Assembly (NCBI GenBank): GCA_015056975.1
Contig: SVFG01000004.1
Location: 1 to 61,028, forward strand
Source of the DNA: Lachnospiraceae bacterium
GTDB lineage: Bacteria; Bacillota; Clostridia; Lachnospirales; Lachnospiraceae
DNA: 61,028 nucleotides
Reading direction: 5' to 3'
The notes beneath the pieces were generated by a model. That model was not told the origin of the DNA and ran no database searches. It saw nothing but the letters and a program-made list of their open reading frames with translations. Both the position numbers and the translations under genes were made by a program. Shown in pieces: positions 35,885 to 44,718 of the stretch; the stretch's first letter is position 1, and the number at the start of each line of letters is the position of its first letter.

Positions 35885-36280
35885 TTAACCAAAAATCAAT
35901 CCCTTAACAAAATAGGAAATCACAAAAGCCACTATAAATCCCACTACCGTCATCAGCCAATAGCCTGCCTTGGAATAACCAAACCGTTTCCAGGCTCCGA
36001 ACAGTCGGATGATAACAAAACCATAAAAGAAGAAGAAAAATAATGTAGCCAATGCCATTACACTGTATGTAAAACAGAGTAACACCAGGAATATTAACAT
36101 GACATTAAACCAAATCTTCATTAAATCCTTCTTGGGATGCTTGTCATCCCACTCGGTTGTTTCCTCCTCAATTTTCTCGATAACAGCGTTCATGCTCTTA
36201 AAGCTGAACATAAAGCCTACTTTAAACTCCGGTTTTCTCTGCTGCAACTCTTCATCAATATCGTCGCCCCAACGTCCCAT
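35885..36280 (-). CDS. Small membrane protein, unknown function
   Basis: The 131-aa protein has a hydrophilic N-terminal half (about 1-53) and two to three membrane segments in 54-131. No motif is recognised. It lies 24 nt upstream of tldD and so likely opens that operon. A GCCC(T)GCC/GGCGGGGC hairpin lies just before it at about 36312-36336. Confidence 0.6.
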   Translation of the reverse strand: MGRWGDDIDEELQQRKPEFKVGFMFSFKSMNAVIEKIEEETTEWDDKHPKKDLMKIWFNVMLIFLVLLCFTYSVMALATLFFFFFYGFVIIRLFGAWKRFGYSKAGYWLMTVVGFIVAFVISYFVKGLIFG

Positions 36281-36387
36281 TTTTTATCCTCACTTTCTTT
36301 CTGTTGCCCCGCCACATCTGACGGCAGGGCAGACCTCTTCAATATACTTTATTTTATATCCTACACCTATTTAGGGGCATCCACAAG

Positions 36388-39300
36388 TCAAATACTGCGG
36401 AATAAGTAGTCAATTTGTGCTATTTTTTCGGTATAGAGGTAGGGACCGTATGTGGAAATTGTACAACACATGACTTTCGGACCTGCCGGGAGCAATATTT
36501 GATAACCGTTGCCCGACATAATGCAGGCAGGTTCCTTAGCATCACCGCCGAAGGAAATATACTTTGCAGTGTTACTTAGCTCCAACCACTGACCGGGTTC
36601 CTGTCCGCGAGCCTTTAAGCTTTCTGACTTTGCCCATTTGAAATAAGTCCATGTCTGGTTCTTTAAGCCTGTTTCAATCTGCCTGGGAAGCTTCGCATCC
36701 TCTGAGAGCATAAGCTTTCCGCTACTGTTTAAGAAGCTTACTGCTCCCGTCTTTTTCTCCACACGCACGCACACCTTGGGTAGTATGATTTCCACTGCAT
36801 CCTTTGATTCCCTGCAGTTCCATCTGACTCCCGGCTTTGCGTTCACTTCACGGGGCAGCTCTCCAAGCTTTTCAAGCTTATCCTTTGCAAAGCTTACTCG
36901 CACTGTCTCCTCCGCTATGGGTGTAATCCGTAAGAGTCCGTAGGCACTGGTGAGTTCCACGCAGTTTTTATTCTTCATCACCCAGCGCACCATGGTATCA
37001 ATCCTGCCGTGTCCCACCGGGCGCAGGCTGGTAGCCTCCGGCATACTTCCAAACTCATCATTCTCAGCTGTCGCTGCCTTTTTCGGTGCCTGCTTTGCAA
37101 GGGATGTGGTTTTCAAGTAACTTCCGGGCAGAGTGCGGGTGGTTGTGGTTTTATCCGAATTTGATATCGCACTTGATGCTGCACTTAGTCTGCGCTGTGC
37201 CTCTTTTTTGTCAGTTCCCTGAGCCACTTGCGCCGATACCGTAGCACTCTGAGTCTGCTCCTTCTTTCCCTGCGTCACAATCCGCTTAGGACCTATATAA
37301 TTGCGCATATCCATCTCCCGATGCCCCTCTGTGGAGTAACGTTTTGCCAGCTCTGCATTGGTAAGCTCCGGCTCCTGGGGAAACAGTTTTCTCTCCACCT
37401 TGGTCTCTGTAACCAGATGCTTCATCTTCTTTTCCTCAGGCACCGGCTTTGCAATCAACTCCGTAAGGGTTTCATCATAAAGCACCGCCAGCTCATGAAG
37501 GGCACGGGTCGCTGCCACATACAACTGCTTCACATAGCCGTCCTCCGCCGGGTAATTTTCAGCGGAAGCGTTAAACAATAACACCGCATCAAACTCCAGA
37601 CCCTTGGAATATTCTATGGGTAATACCATCACACCATTGCCAAAGCTTTGCTCCTGCGCTCCAAAGGAAAGCAGCTGCACTTTACTCTCCAGTGCTTTAC
37701 TGACACGTGTCGCTTCCGCCTCATCCTTACAAATCACAGCGATGGTCTCATAACCCTCCTGCTGCCATCCTTGTACCGTACTTACCGTTTCCGCAAGCAG
37801 CTCCTTCTCACTTGTACATTTTGCGATACGCACATCTTTTCCGTGACGGATAATGGGCTCTATAGGATATATGGGGAAGTTACCGTGATGTAGGATGTTG
37901 GTGGCAAAATCCGATATCTCTACCGTGTTACGATAGCTCTTTCTAAGCAGTCCGAAATAATCAAACTCATCGGGAAGCAGCAGCTTCTTCAGTTCCTCCC
38001 AGTCACTGAGACCATAGTCAAAGTAAATATTCTGAGATACATCCCCCATAATGGTATAGGTACATTTACTGAGACAGTATTTCAGGGAACCGTACACCAT
38101 CATGCCGAAGTCCTGAGCCTCGTCAATGACCACATGGCTTGCCTCCTGAATTACCTCGGTCTCCTTGATTCGCTTATAAAGGTACGCAAGTGCCGCCAAA
38201 TCATAAACATCAAATTCACAGCCGGGCAGGGGGATTCCCATACCCTTAGCTTCCTGCTCCCGCAGGAAATCATCGTAGAGTTCAAAGATAGAGCCCTTCC
38301 ACTCCCTCTTCCCGAAATGGGTCTGATAATGCCTGTACAGCGCTTTCTTCTCCTCAGGAGAATAGGTGTAATGTCTGCCGTAAAGCTCATTCTCCAGCTG
38401 TCCTATGAGATATTCATTCAGCTTGTCCTGCTTATCAAACATGGAAAGTGCAGGGAACTTTCTCATAATGTCTTCAATTTTCTCCCTGCTAAGCAGCAGA
38501 TGTCCGGTCTTTTCAAGCACCACATCCTCTCTGGGAATATAATTCCATTCGTACCTTGTACAAAATTCTTCCAAATCGCAAAACCATTTAAAACTTCCCT
38601 TGATGCTCGCCGCTCTGTCTCCCTTATTTAAGGGCTTTACCGTATATTTGTGCTTGTCCCAGTCTTCATATAAAAGTCTCACAAAAAGCTGCTCCATGGT
38701 CATCTGTGACACGCCGTACACATCCAAATCCGGCAACACGCCCGTAATATAATTCAGCAGGATCTGATTACTGCCGATGATATAAAAGCCCTCCGGCTTA
38801 AACTCCAAATCATAATTGTACAGTATGTAGGAAATACGGTGCATTGCCACTGTAGTCTTACCGGAGCCCGCACCTCCCTGCACTAACAGATTGTGTTGTG
38901 GCTTCTTACGGATTATTTCGTTCTGCTCCTGCTGGATGGTTGCAATAATTTCGCTTAAGACTGCTCTCTTGTTTTTGGCAAGGTACTTGGTCAGAAGCTC
39001 ATCATTTGCCACCACATCCGAATCGTAATAATCCTTCAACTCGTCATTTTCAATTTCATAGGTTCGCTTCCTTGTAAGGTCAATCTCGTAAGCTCCTTCA
39101 CCTTTTACGGAATACCTACACTTCCCCAAGGACTTCTCATAATAGACCGAGGCAATGGGAGCTCTCCAGTCGATGACCTCCGGGCTTGCCTGGTCTCTTG
39201 CGATTACGGCTTTTCCGATGTAATATACCTCGTCCTTATTCAGATTACTGTCCTTAAAATCAATTCTGCCAAAGTACGGTTTTTTGCGGGTACGCTCCGA

Positions 39301-39543
39301 GCGAAGCAAATCCTGCCGCACCTGTTTAAACCGTGCATCCGTATTAAACCACTGTGCCTGACCTTCCTTGTCGTCCAGATCGTAAACCTCCTGCAATTCG
39401 TGCAGTTCATTTGCCAGATTCTGTACGGTTCCCCTGGTCTTTTCCAGGTTCTCCTCCGCAATGGCTATGACTTCTGCAAGCTTCTTTGTTTCTTCCTCCC
39501 GGGTGATTCCCGGCAACTTTGTTTCCTGCTTTTTCTGACTCAT
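36388..39543 (-). CDS. HelD-like RNA polymerase recycling ATPase fused to a GH31 N-terminal-like domain
   Basis: Start is ATG 39543 with GGAGG 8 nt upstream, giving 1051 aa; an 82-residue upstream extension overlaps non-coding DNA. Residues 1-770 are a HelD/UvrD-type helicase: an N-terminal coiled coil that in HelD probes RNA polymerase, RKKPYFGRIDF and VIDWRAPIASVYYE, Walker A GGAGSGKT (223-230) and Walker B VIDEAQD. After a Ser/Thr/Lys-rich linker, residues 851-1051 match the pattern of the N-terminal mutarotase-like beta-sandwich of GH31 glycosidases (YGLLRITPIAEETVRVSF, the Val-rich KVCVRVEKKTGAVSFLNSSG, then ISFGG and IDYLF). No glycosidase barrel follows. HelD frees stalled polymerase; what the added domain does is unknown. 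The fusion call rests on pattern recognition. Confidence 0.75.
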   Translation of the reverse strand: MSQKKQETKLPGITREEETKKLAEVIAIAEENLEKTRGTVQNLANELHELQEVYDLDDKEGQAQWFNTDARFKQVRQDLLRSERTRKKPYFGRIDFKDSNLNKDEVYYIGKAVIARDQASPEVIDWRAPIASVYYEKSLGKCRYSVKGEGAYEIDLTRKRTYEIENDELKDYYDSDVVANDELLTKYLAKNKRAVLSEIIATIQQEQNEIIRKKPQHNLLVQGGAGSGKTTVAMHRISYILYNYDLEFKPEGFYIIGSNQILLNYITGVLPDLDVYGVSQMTMEQLFVRLLYEDWDKHKYTVKPLNKGDRAASIKGSFKWFCDLEEFCTRYEWNYIPREDVVLEKTGHLLLSREKIEDIMRKFPALSMFDKQDKLNEYLIGQLENELYGRHYTYSPEEKKALYRHYQTHFGKREWKGSIFELYDDFLREQEAKGMGIPLPGCEFDVYDLAALAYLYKRIKETEVIQEASHVVIDEAQDFGMMVYGSLKYCLSKCTYTIMGDVSQNIYFDYGLSDWEELKKLLLPDEFDYFGLLRKSYRNTVEISDFATNILHHGNFPIYPIEPIIRHGKDVRIAKCTSEKELLAETVSTVQGWQQEGYETIAVICKDEAEATRVSKALESKVQLLSFGAQEQSFGNGVMVLPIEYSKGLEFDAVLLFNASAENYPAEDGYVKQLYVAATRALHELAVLYDETLTELIAKPVPEEKKMKHLVTETKVERKLFPQEPELTNAELAKRYSTEGHREMDMRNYIGPKRIVTQGKKEQTQSATVSAQVAQGTDKKEAQRRLSAASSAISNSDKTTTTRTLPGSYLKTTSLAKQAPKKAATAENDEFGSMPEATSLRPVGHGRIDTMVRWVMKNKNCVELTSAYGLLRITPIAEETVRVSFAKDKLEKLGELPREVNAKPGVRWNCRESKDAVEIILPKVCVRVEKKTGAVSFLNSSGKLMLSEDAKLPRQIETGLKNQTWTYFKWAKSESLKARGQEPGQWLELSNTAKYISFGGDAKEPACIMSGNGYQILLPAGPKVMCCTISTYGPYLYTEKIAQIDYLFRSI

Positions 39544-39753
39544 AAACTGCTCCTCCTCTTTTTTACTGTTTTCTGCAAAAATAATTTTATCAAAAATTAT
39601 AAAAAAGACTAGACTTGTAATAAAAAATGTTGTACAATACATAATGAAGTGTGTCCTGATGGAAGTTAGGGCACATTTTTTGTTGTATAATACTACCTGC
39701 CTGCCCAGAGACGTGATACGCTTTGCGAATTGCGCTCTGATTAGCGACAAAGA

Positions 39754-39798
39754 AACTTCGGGCATCCAAAGCACTCTTGCCTCAGACACCCGAAGTTC
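39754..39798 (-). terminator. Hairpin after the channel pseudogene
   Basis: A perfect 9-bp stem AACTTCGGG/CCCGAAGTT encloses 27 nt, with TTCTTTG after it on the minus strand. It starts 17 nt after the pseudogene stop and is probably its old terminator. The rest of 39544-39753 is non-coding; it holds another imperfect stem, GTGTGTCC/GGGCACAT near 39650-39677, and a possible TATAAT upstream of the helicase. Confidence 0.5.
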
Positions 39799-39814
39799 TA
39801 TAATTCATCTAATT

Positions 39815-40382
39815 TATTCAACTGCAGCAAGCTTGGAGTACATTACTACCACATCACCCGCTTTAATGTAAGTTGTACCGTTTGGAATAATGGTGCGGTT
39901 TCTGCGCCGTATCATTACAATCAATTCCCGGCGGGAAATACGATTTCCCTTACCATTTTACCATTATATACATGGTCTTCTGTCAAAACAGAGGTTACAA
40001 ATTTAAGTTCATGCTCCTCAGAATGATAAGCCAGCATTTTAAGCTTTGTATACTGCTCCACGAAACCTGCGGAAAAAATACCGGTAGGAATCGCCACCAT
40101 ACATACTGAGGAAATAATCTGATTCTTCTTTTCCTTCAGTACGTTGGTAATAACGTTAAAGGCATCATACTGGGCATTAATCTGGAATAACCTGAAAATT
40201 CTGATAACCCTAAATACCCTGAATGCCACCGCTCCTGCCGGAAAGAATATTGGCAAAAAGTACGGAAAAAAAAGTTAATAAATCAATGATTCCGTAAAAG
40301 GAAAACACAAATCCCGCACTGATAATATCCCGTCTGTTTCCTATCTGTATGATTTCAAAAACTCTTTTTTTACTGTCGCCAT
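39815..40382 (-). pseudogene. Decayed voltage-gated potassium channel with TrkA-C domain
   Basis: Joining frames on the minus strand gives: KKRVFEIIQIGNRRD, then FSFYGIIDLLTF, a frameshift in an eight-T run (40266-40273), then the S4 voltage sensor AFRVFRVIRIFRLFQINAQYD, SSVCMVAIPTGIFSAGF, another frameshift near 39925, and finally a TrkA-C piece ELIVMIRRR...YIKAGDVVVMYSK before TAA. Compared with intact family members, the S1-S3 helices and the whole S5-pore-S6 region with its GYG filter are missing, both at clean in-frame joints. It cannot be a working channel. Confidence 0.8.
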
Positions 40383-40394
40383 CCTTTAGGCTTC

Positions 40395-42092
40395 TTATTC
40401 TTTCTCCCTCATATTTCTATGAAGCAGTCTGTGCTCATTACCGTTTATTACATCTCTGTAAATCTGTGCAACGATAGGGTTATCCTCTGCGAAACGAATC
40501 TGGGACTGTCTATCCACCGCATAAATACCGTCTGCACGATTCTTTCTGGTACGGGCACCCATGGGAAGGGGCTGTCCGCCACCCACAATACAGCCACGTC
40601 TGCAGGCCATAACCTCTACAAAATCATAATGTGCTTCGCCGCTCTTTATCTTTTCCAACAAATCTGCCGCATTGGCAAGACCGTTTACAATGGCAATCTT
40701 TACATCTCGGTCGCCAAGCTTAATACTAGTCTCCTTCAGTCCGTCATCACCGCGCACACCGGAAAAGCTGATTTGAGAAATAATCTGGTGCCCCTTCTGT
40801 TCGGAAAGATGACGCAGAACAGCCTCTGTCACACCACCGGTTACACCAAAGATGGATGCCGCACCGGATGCCACACCAAAAGGCATGTCGGGAGCTTCTC
40901 CCTCCAATTCCTCAAATTTAATACCTGCCTGACGAATCATACGGATAATCTCAATAGTAGTAAGAACGCTGTCTGTATCCTGTCTGCCGTCTGTAAAGTT
41001 ATCAGGCCTCTTAATCTCCGCCTTCTTTGCGGTACAGGGCATTACAGATACCACGAAGGTCTTCTTGCCTTCCTCCTTGTCAGCTTCCGCAAAATAATCC
41101 TTTACTACTGCCGAGAACATACCCTGAGGAGAACGGCAGGAGGAAATATTATCTGCAAATTCCGGATACTTGGTCTCGCAGAACTTTACCCAGCCGGGAC
41201 AGCAGGAGGTAAACAGAGGCAGATTCTCGTTCTTTTCCAGTCTCTCAGCCAGTTCTTTTGATTCTTCTACAATCGTTAAGTCTGCACCGAAATTGGTATC
41301 ATATACTGCATCAAAGCCCATAATACGCATAGCTGCCACAAGCTTACCCATGGCATTGGTTCCCTTGGGAAGACCGAACTTGTCACCTACTGCCAGACGT
41401 ACCGCAGGTGCAATCTGTGCCACCACTCTGATGTTAGGGTCCGCAATGGCATCCCATACTTCTGTTACATTGGTATGCACAGTAATGGCACCGGTAGGAC
41501 ATACCACACGGCACTGACCACAGCCCACGCAATCCGTGTCTGCCAATTTCTTACCAAATGCAGGAGTTACTTCAAGCTTTGAGCCTCTGTGAGCAAAGTC
41601 AATGGCACCTACTGCCTGAATCTCTGCACAGGTTCTCACGCAGTCACCGCAGAGAATACACTTATTAGGATCTCTTACGATACAGGGTGAGCTTAAGTCT
41701 ATTTCTTCTTTTCTCTTATTATTTAAAAATCTGACTGCATGAAGTCCTACCTTGAAGGCGATATTCTGCAACTCACAGTTACCGTTTCTGGTACAGACCG
41801 TACAATCCCGGCAGTGAGAAGAAAGCAAAAGCTCGATAATCAGCTTACGGTACTTTCTGATTTTTGGGGTATTGGTCTTAATCACCATACCAGGTCTGGG
41901 CTGTTCGGAGCAGGATGCCATAATTCTTCCGCGCTCATCCTCCACCACACACATACGGCAGGCACCGTATACGGACAGTTCTGAGTGATAGCAGAAGGTA
42001 GGCAGGTCAATTCCCGCTTTTCGAATCACTGCAAGTATATTTTTCTCGCCCTCTATGGGCACACATCTTCCGTCTATAATCATGTAATCCAC
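40395..42092 (-). CDS. hydA: [FeFe] hydrogenase catalytic subunit
   Basis: Reduces protons to H2 with electrons bifurcated from NADH and ferredoxin. The 565-aa protein has an N-terminal [2Fe-2S] domain (Cys34, Cys45, Cys48, Cys61), the HxxxCxxCxxxxxC cluster site at 93-106, two [4Fe-4S] ferredoxin motifs (145-155 and 188-198) and the H-cluster motifs TSCCPGW (295-301), MPCTAKKAE (351-359) and EVMACRRGCIVGGGQ (493-507), all intact. It is the last gene of hydC-hydB-hydA and 13 nt after hydB. Maturases HydEFG are not in the window. Confidence 0.95.
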   Translation of the reverse strand: MDYMIIDGRCVPIEGEKNILAVIRKAGIDLPTFCYHSELSVYGACRMCVVEDERGRIMASCSEQPRPGMVIKTNTPKIRKYRKLIIELLLSSHCRDCTVCTRNGNCELQNIAFKVGLHAVRFLNNKRKEEIDLSSPCIVRDPNKCILCGDCVRTCAEIQAVGAIDFAHRGSKLEVTPAFGKKLADTDCVGCGQCRVVCPTGAITVHTNVTEVWDAIADPNIRVVAQIAPAVRLAVGDKFGLPKGTNAMGKLVAAMRIMGFDAVYDTNFGADLTIVEESKELAERLEKNENLPLFTSCCPGWVKFCETKYPEFADNISSCRSPQGMFSAVVKDYFAEADKEEGKKTFVVSVMPCTAKKAEIKRPDNFTDGRQDTDSVLTTIEIIRMIRQAGIKFEELEGEAPDMPFGVASGAASIFGVTGGVTEAVLRHLSEQKGHQIISQISFSGVRGDDGLKETSIKLGDRDVKIAIVNGLANAADLLEKIKSGEAHYDFVEVMACRRGCIVGGGQPLPMGARTRKNRADGIYAVDRQSQIRFAEDNPIVAQIYRDVINGNEHRLLHRNMREKE

Positions 42093-42105
42093 AGTAATTA
42101 CCTCC

Positions 42106-43998
42106 CTACTCTACATAAATCGCCCCGAAAGGACACTGGCTTTCGCAGGCACCACACTTGATACAGATATTGGTATCAATGGTGTAAGGATTCTTAATCT
42201 CGCCCTTGATAGCATTCACAGGGCAGTTTCTCGCACACTTGGAGCAACCCTTACATTTTTCGGGGTCAATCTTGTAGGACTTCAGTGCCTGGCAGTTGCC
42301 GGTACGACACTTTTTATCTCTTACGTGCTCAATATATTCGTCTCTGAACAGCTTCAAGGTACTGAGTACCGGAAGCGCCGCACTCTTACCAAGACCGCAC
42401 AGCGCAGTATCCGTAATAGCCTCACCCAGCTCCTGCAACATATCCAGCTGCTCCATGGTACCTTTACCCGCCACAATATCTTCCAGAATTTCCAGCATAC
42501 GCATGGTACCCTCTCTACAAGGAATACACTTACCGCAGCTTTCATTCTGGGTAAAGTTCATAAAGAATCTTGCCACTTCCACCATACAGGTGTCCTCGTC
42601 CATGATAACCAGACCACCGGAGCCAATCATGGCACCCATTTTCTTTAAGGAATCAAAATCAAGAGGCACATCCAGCTGTGTACCAATCAGACATCCGCCG
42701 GAGGGACCGCCAATCTGTACTGCCTTAAACTCCTTACCGTTCTTGATACCTCCGCCAATTTCATATACAATCTCACGAAGGGTGGTACCCATGGGCACTT
42801 CAATCAGACCGGTATTGTTGATACTTCCCGTAACCGCAAAGGCCTTTGTTCCGGGGCTTCCTTCTGTTCCAATGCTCTTGTACCATGCCGCGCCATTATT
42901 GATAATCATGGGCACATTAGCGTAAGTCTCCACATTATTCAAAACCGTAGGTTTGCCAAATAAGCCCTGTTCCACTGTACGGGGCGGCTTTGTACGGGGC
43001 ATACCGCGCTCACCTTCAATGGAAGCGGTAAGTGCACTACCCTCACCACATACGAACGCACCTGCACCACGGTTGATATGCAATTTAAAGCTATAACCGG
43101 AGCCTAAGATATTATCACCCAAAATACCTGCTTCTTCAGCCTGGGCAATGGCAATCTGAAGTCTGCTGATGGCAAGAGGATACTCCGCACGCACATAAAT
43201 ATAGCCTTCCTGCGCACTCACTGCATAGCCTGCAATTATCATACCCTCAATCATCTTATGGGGATCACCCTCCATAACGCTTCGGTCCATAAATGCACCC
43301 GGGTCACCCTCGTCACCGTTACATACCACATAACGGATGGTTTCCGGCTGACGGGCTACCTGCTTCCACTTATAACCGGTTTGGAAACCTCCGCCTCCAC
43401 GTCCGCGCAGATTGGACTCAAGCACCTCGTTTACAACCTCTTCAGGAGTCATCTCAAACAATGCTTTCTCCAGAGCAGAATATCCATCCACTGCCAGATA
43501 TTCATCCATATGCTCCGCGTCAATATGACCGCAGTTCTTTAACACCAGACGGGTCTGCTTGGCATAGAAGGGAATCTCCTCCTGTGCCTTATACTTCACA
43601 CCATCCATTTCATAAAGCAGCCTTTCCACAGGCTCACCCTTCAAAATTGTGGTGTTGAAAATCTCTTCACAGTCCTCTTCCTTTACCTTGATATACAGGA
43701 AATTGTAGGGCTCGATGCGCACCAAAGGTCCCATTTCACAGAAGCCGTGGCATCCGCTCTTCTTCACACCGCCGGGGCACTCACCATTCGGTCCGTGTGC
43801 AACGCCTTCGCCAAAGGCAACCTCTACCTCTGCGCCGCTGTTCTTTACAAGTTCACACATCTTGTCATAAATTTTTGCAGAACCACCTGCAAGACAACCG
43901 GTTCCCGCACAAATTAAGATACGGAATTTCTCCTGCTCCATTGCCTGCTTCGCCCGCACACGGGCATCTATTAAATCCTGTCTGCTTTCAAGCTTCAT
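42106..43998 (-). CDS. hydB: Bifurcating hydrogenase NuoF-like subunit (flavin, NADH site)
   Basis: The 630-aa protein has an N-terminal thioredoxin-like [2Fe-2S] domain (ICAGTGCLAGGS), the NuoF core with FMN and NAD sites (NLRGRGGGGFQTGYKW and GDEGDPGAFMDRSVMEGDPH), the SLBB-like region, the N3 cluster motif ESCGKCIPCREGT, and a C-terminal 2x[4Fe-4S] domain (CKGCSKCARNCPV and CIKCGACESQCPF). It is the electron-bifurcating subunit. ATG at 43998 overlaps the hydC stop by one base. Confidence 0.95.
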   Translation of the reverse strand: MKLESRQDLIDARVRAKQAMEQEKFRILICAGTGCLAGGSAKIYDKMCELVKNSGAEVEVAFGEGVAHGPNGECPGGVKKSGCHGFCEMGPLVRIEPYNFLYIKVKEEDCEEIFNTTILKGEPVERLLYEMDGVKYKAQEEIPFYAKQTRLVLKNCGHIDAEHMDEYLAVDGYSALEKALFEMTPEEVVNEVLESNLRGRGGGGFQTGYKWKQVARQPETIRYVVCNGDEGDPGAFMDRSVMEGDPHKMIEGMIIAGYAVSAQEGYIYVRAEYPLAISRLQIAIAQAEEAGILGDNILGSGYSFKLHINRGAGAFVCGEGSALTASIEGERGMPRTKPPRTVEQGLFGKPTVLNNVETYANVPMIINNGAAWYKSIGTEGSPGTKAFAVTGSINNTGLIEVPMGTTLREIVYEIGGGIKNGKEFKAVQIGGPSGGCLIGTQLDVPLDFDSLKKMGAMIGSGGLVIMDEDTCMVEVARFFMNFTQNESCGKCIPCREGTMRMLEILEDIVAGKGTMEQLDMLQELGEAITDTALCGLGKSAALPVLSTLKLFRDEYIEHVRDKKCRTGNCQALKSYKIDPEKCKGCSKCARNCPVNAIKGEIKNPYTIDTNICIKCGACESQCPFGAIYVE

Positions 43999-44474
43999 TA
44001 CGCTTCACCTCGCAATTCCTTAATCAGTGCTGTCACCTTATCCGGTGTCATAGCCGCATGCACTTCATCATTTACCGTAAGTACCGGTGCCAGACCACAA
44101 GCTCCAAGACAGGATACCGTCTCCACGGTAAACAACATGTCCGAAGTGGTATGCTGCCCCTTCTCCAAACCAAGCTCTTTATATAATCTGTCCAAAATGC
44201 CCATGGATTTTCTAACGTGGCAGGCCGTACCGTCACACACCTTAATTACATACTTACCCTTCTGTTCAAAGGAAAAGTTCTCGTAAAAGGTAGCCACGCT
44301 ATAAGCCTTAGCCTCGGTAATATTTAATTTTTTTGCTATGTAACTCAAAAGCTCTGCCGGTAAATACCTGTATTCGGATTGCACATCCTGAATAATCGGG
44401 ATTAACCATCTTGACTCTGTACCATACCGGTTGATGATTTCATCCGCCTTGTCATAATATGATTGTTCCAGCAT
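43998..44474 (-). CDS. hydC: Bifurcating hydrogenase NuoE-like subunit
   Basis: The 158-aa thioredoxin-like [2Fe-2S] protein has the cluster Cys in CDGTACHVRKS and CLGACGLAPV. It passes electrons within the HydABC complex. It is first in the operon behind a good promoter. Its stop codon overlaps the hydB start, giving coupled translation. Confidence 0.93.
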   Translation of the reverse strand: MLEQSYYDKADEIINRYGTESRWLIPIIQDVQSEYRYLPAELLSYIAKKLNITEAKAYSVATFYENFSFEQKGKYVIKVCDGTACHVRKSMGILDRLYKELGLEKGQHTTSDMLFTVETVSCLGACGLAPVLTVNDEVHAAMTPDKVTALIKELRGEA

Positions 44475-44515
44475 AACATCCTCCTTGTCGCCTTGTGTAA
44501 AATCAGTTTGTTAAT

Positions 44516-44544
44516 ATTATAACATTATCTGTCGCATTTTCCAA
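44516..44544 (-). promoter_or_regulatory. Promoter of the hydCBA operon
   Basis: Minus strand -35 TTGGAA (44544-44539), 17-nt spacer, perfect -10 TATAAT (44521-44516), about 42 nt before the hydC start. Confidence 0.8.
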
Positions 44545-44564
44545 TATCTATAAAGAAAAATGTC

Positions 44565-44662
44565 GGGAAATATGTGCTTGGTGTCTTGTAACTGCAAGTC
44601 TACGACAAGAAACTGTCTGTGTCTCAGCCTTGCAACGCTAAGACGCTAAGTACATATTTCCC
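44565..44662. repeat. Long inverted repeat upstream of hydCBA
   Basis: GGGAAATATGTGCTT (44565-44579) pairs with AAGTACATATTTCCC (44648-44662) with one mismatch, and GTCTT/AAGAC extend the arms inward. A smaller CTTG/CAAG stem lies inside. It sits between the terminator of the upstream regulator gene and the hyd promoter. It resembles in layout the inverted repeat at 175-337, though the sequence differs. Confidence 0.6.
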
Positions 44663-44686
44663 CTGTCTGCCACTCCAATCCCCATA

Positions 44687-44711
44687 GAAAAAAGCCTGCA
44701 ACGCAGGCTTT
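44687..44711 (-). terminator. Terminator after the two-receiver regulator
   Basis: AAAGCCTGC-GTT-GCAGGCTTT stem on the minus strand followed by T-run; 8 nt after the stop of the regulator gene. Confidence 0.9.
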
Positions 44712-44718
44712 CGCTTCT

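Noticed and set aside
39544..39789. An 82-residue N-terminal extension of the HelD-like protein
   Set aside because: It has no HelD similarity, starts without a ribosome binding site and crosses the promoter region; the ATG at 39543 has GGAGG at ideal spacing.
40395..42092. Possibility that the hydrogenase is a sensory (HydS-like) type
   Set aside because: All three H-cluster motifs are canonical, there is no PAS domain, and it is in an operon with NuoE- and NuoF-like subunits, which fits the bifurcating type.
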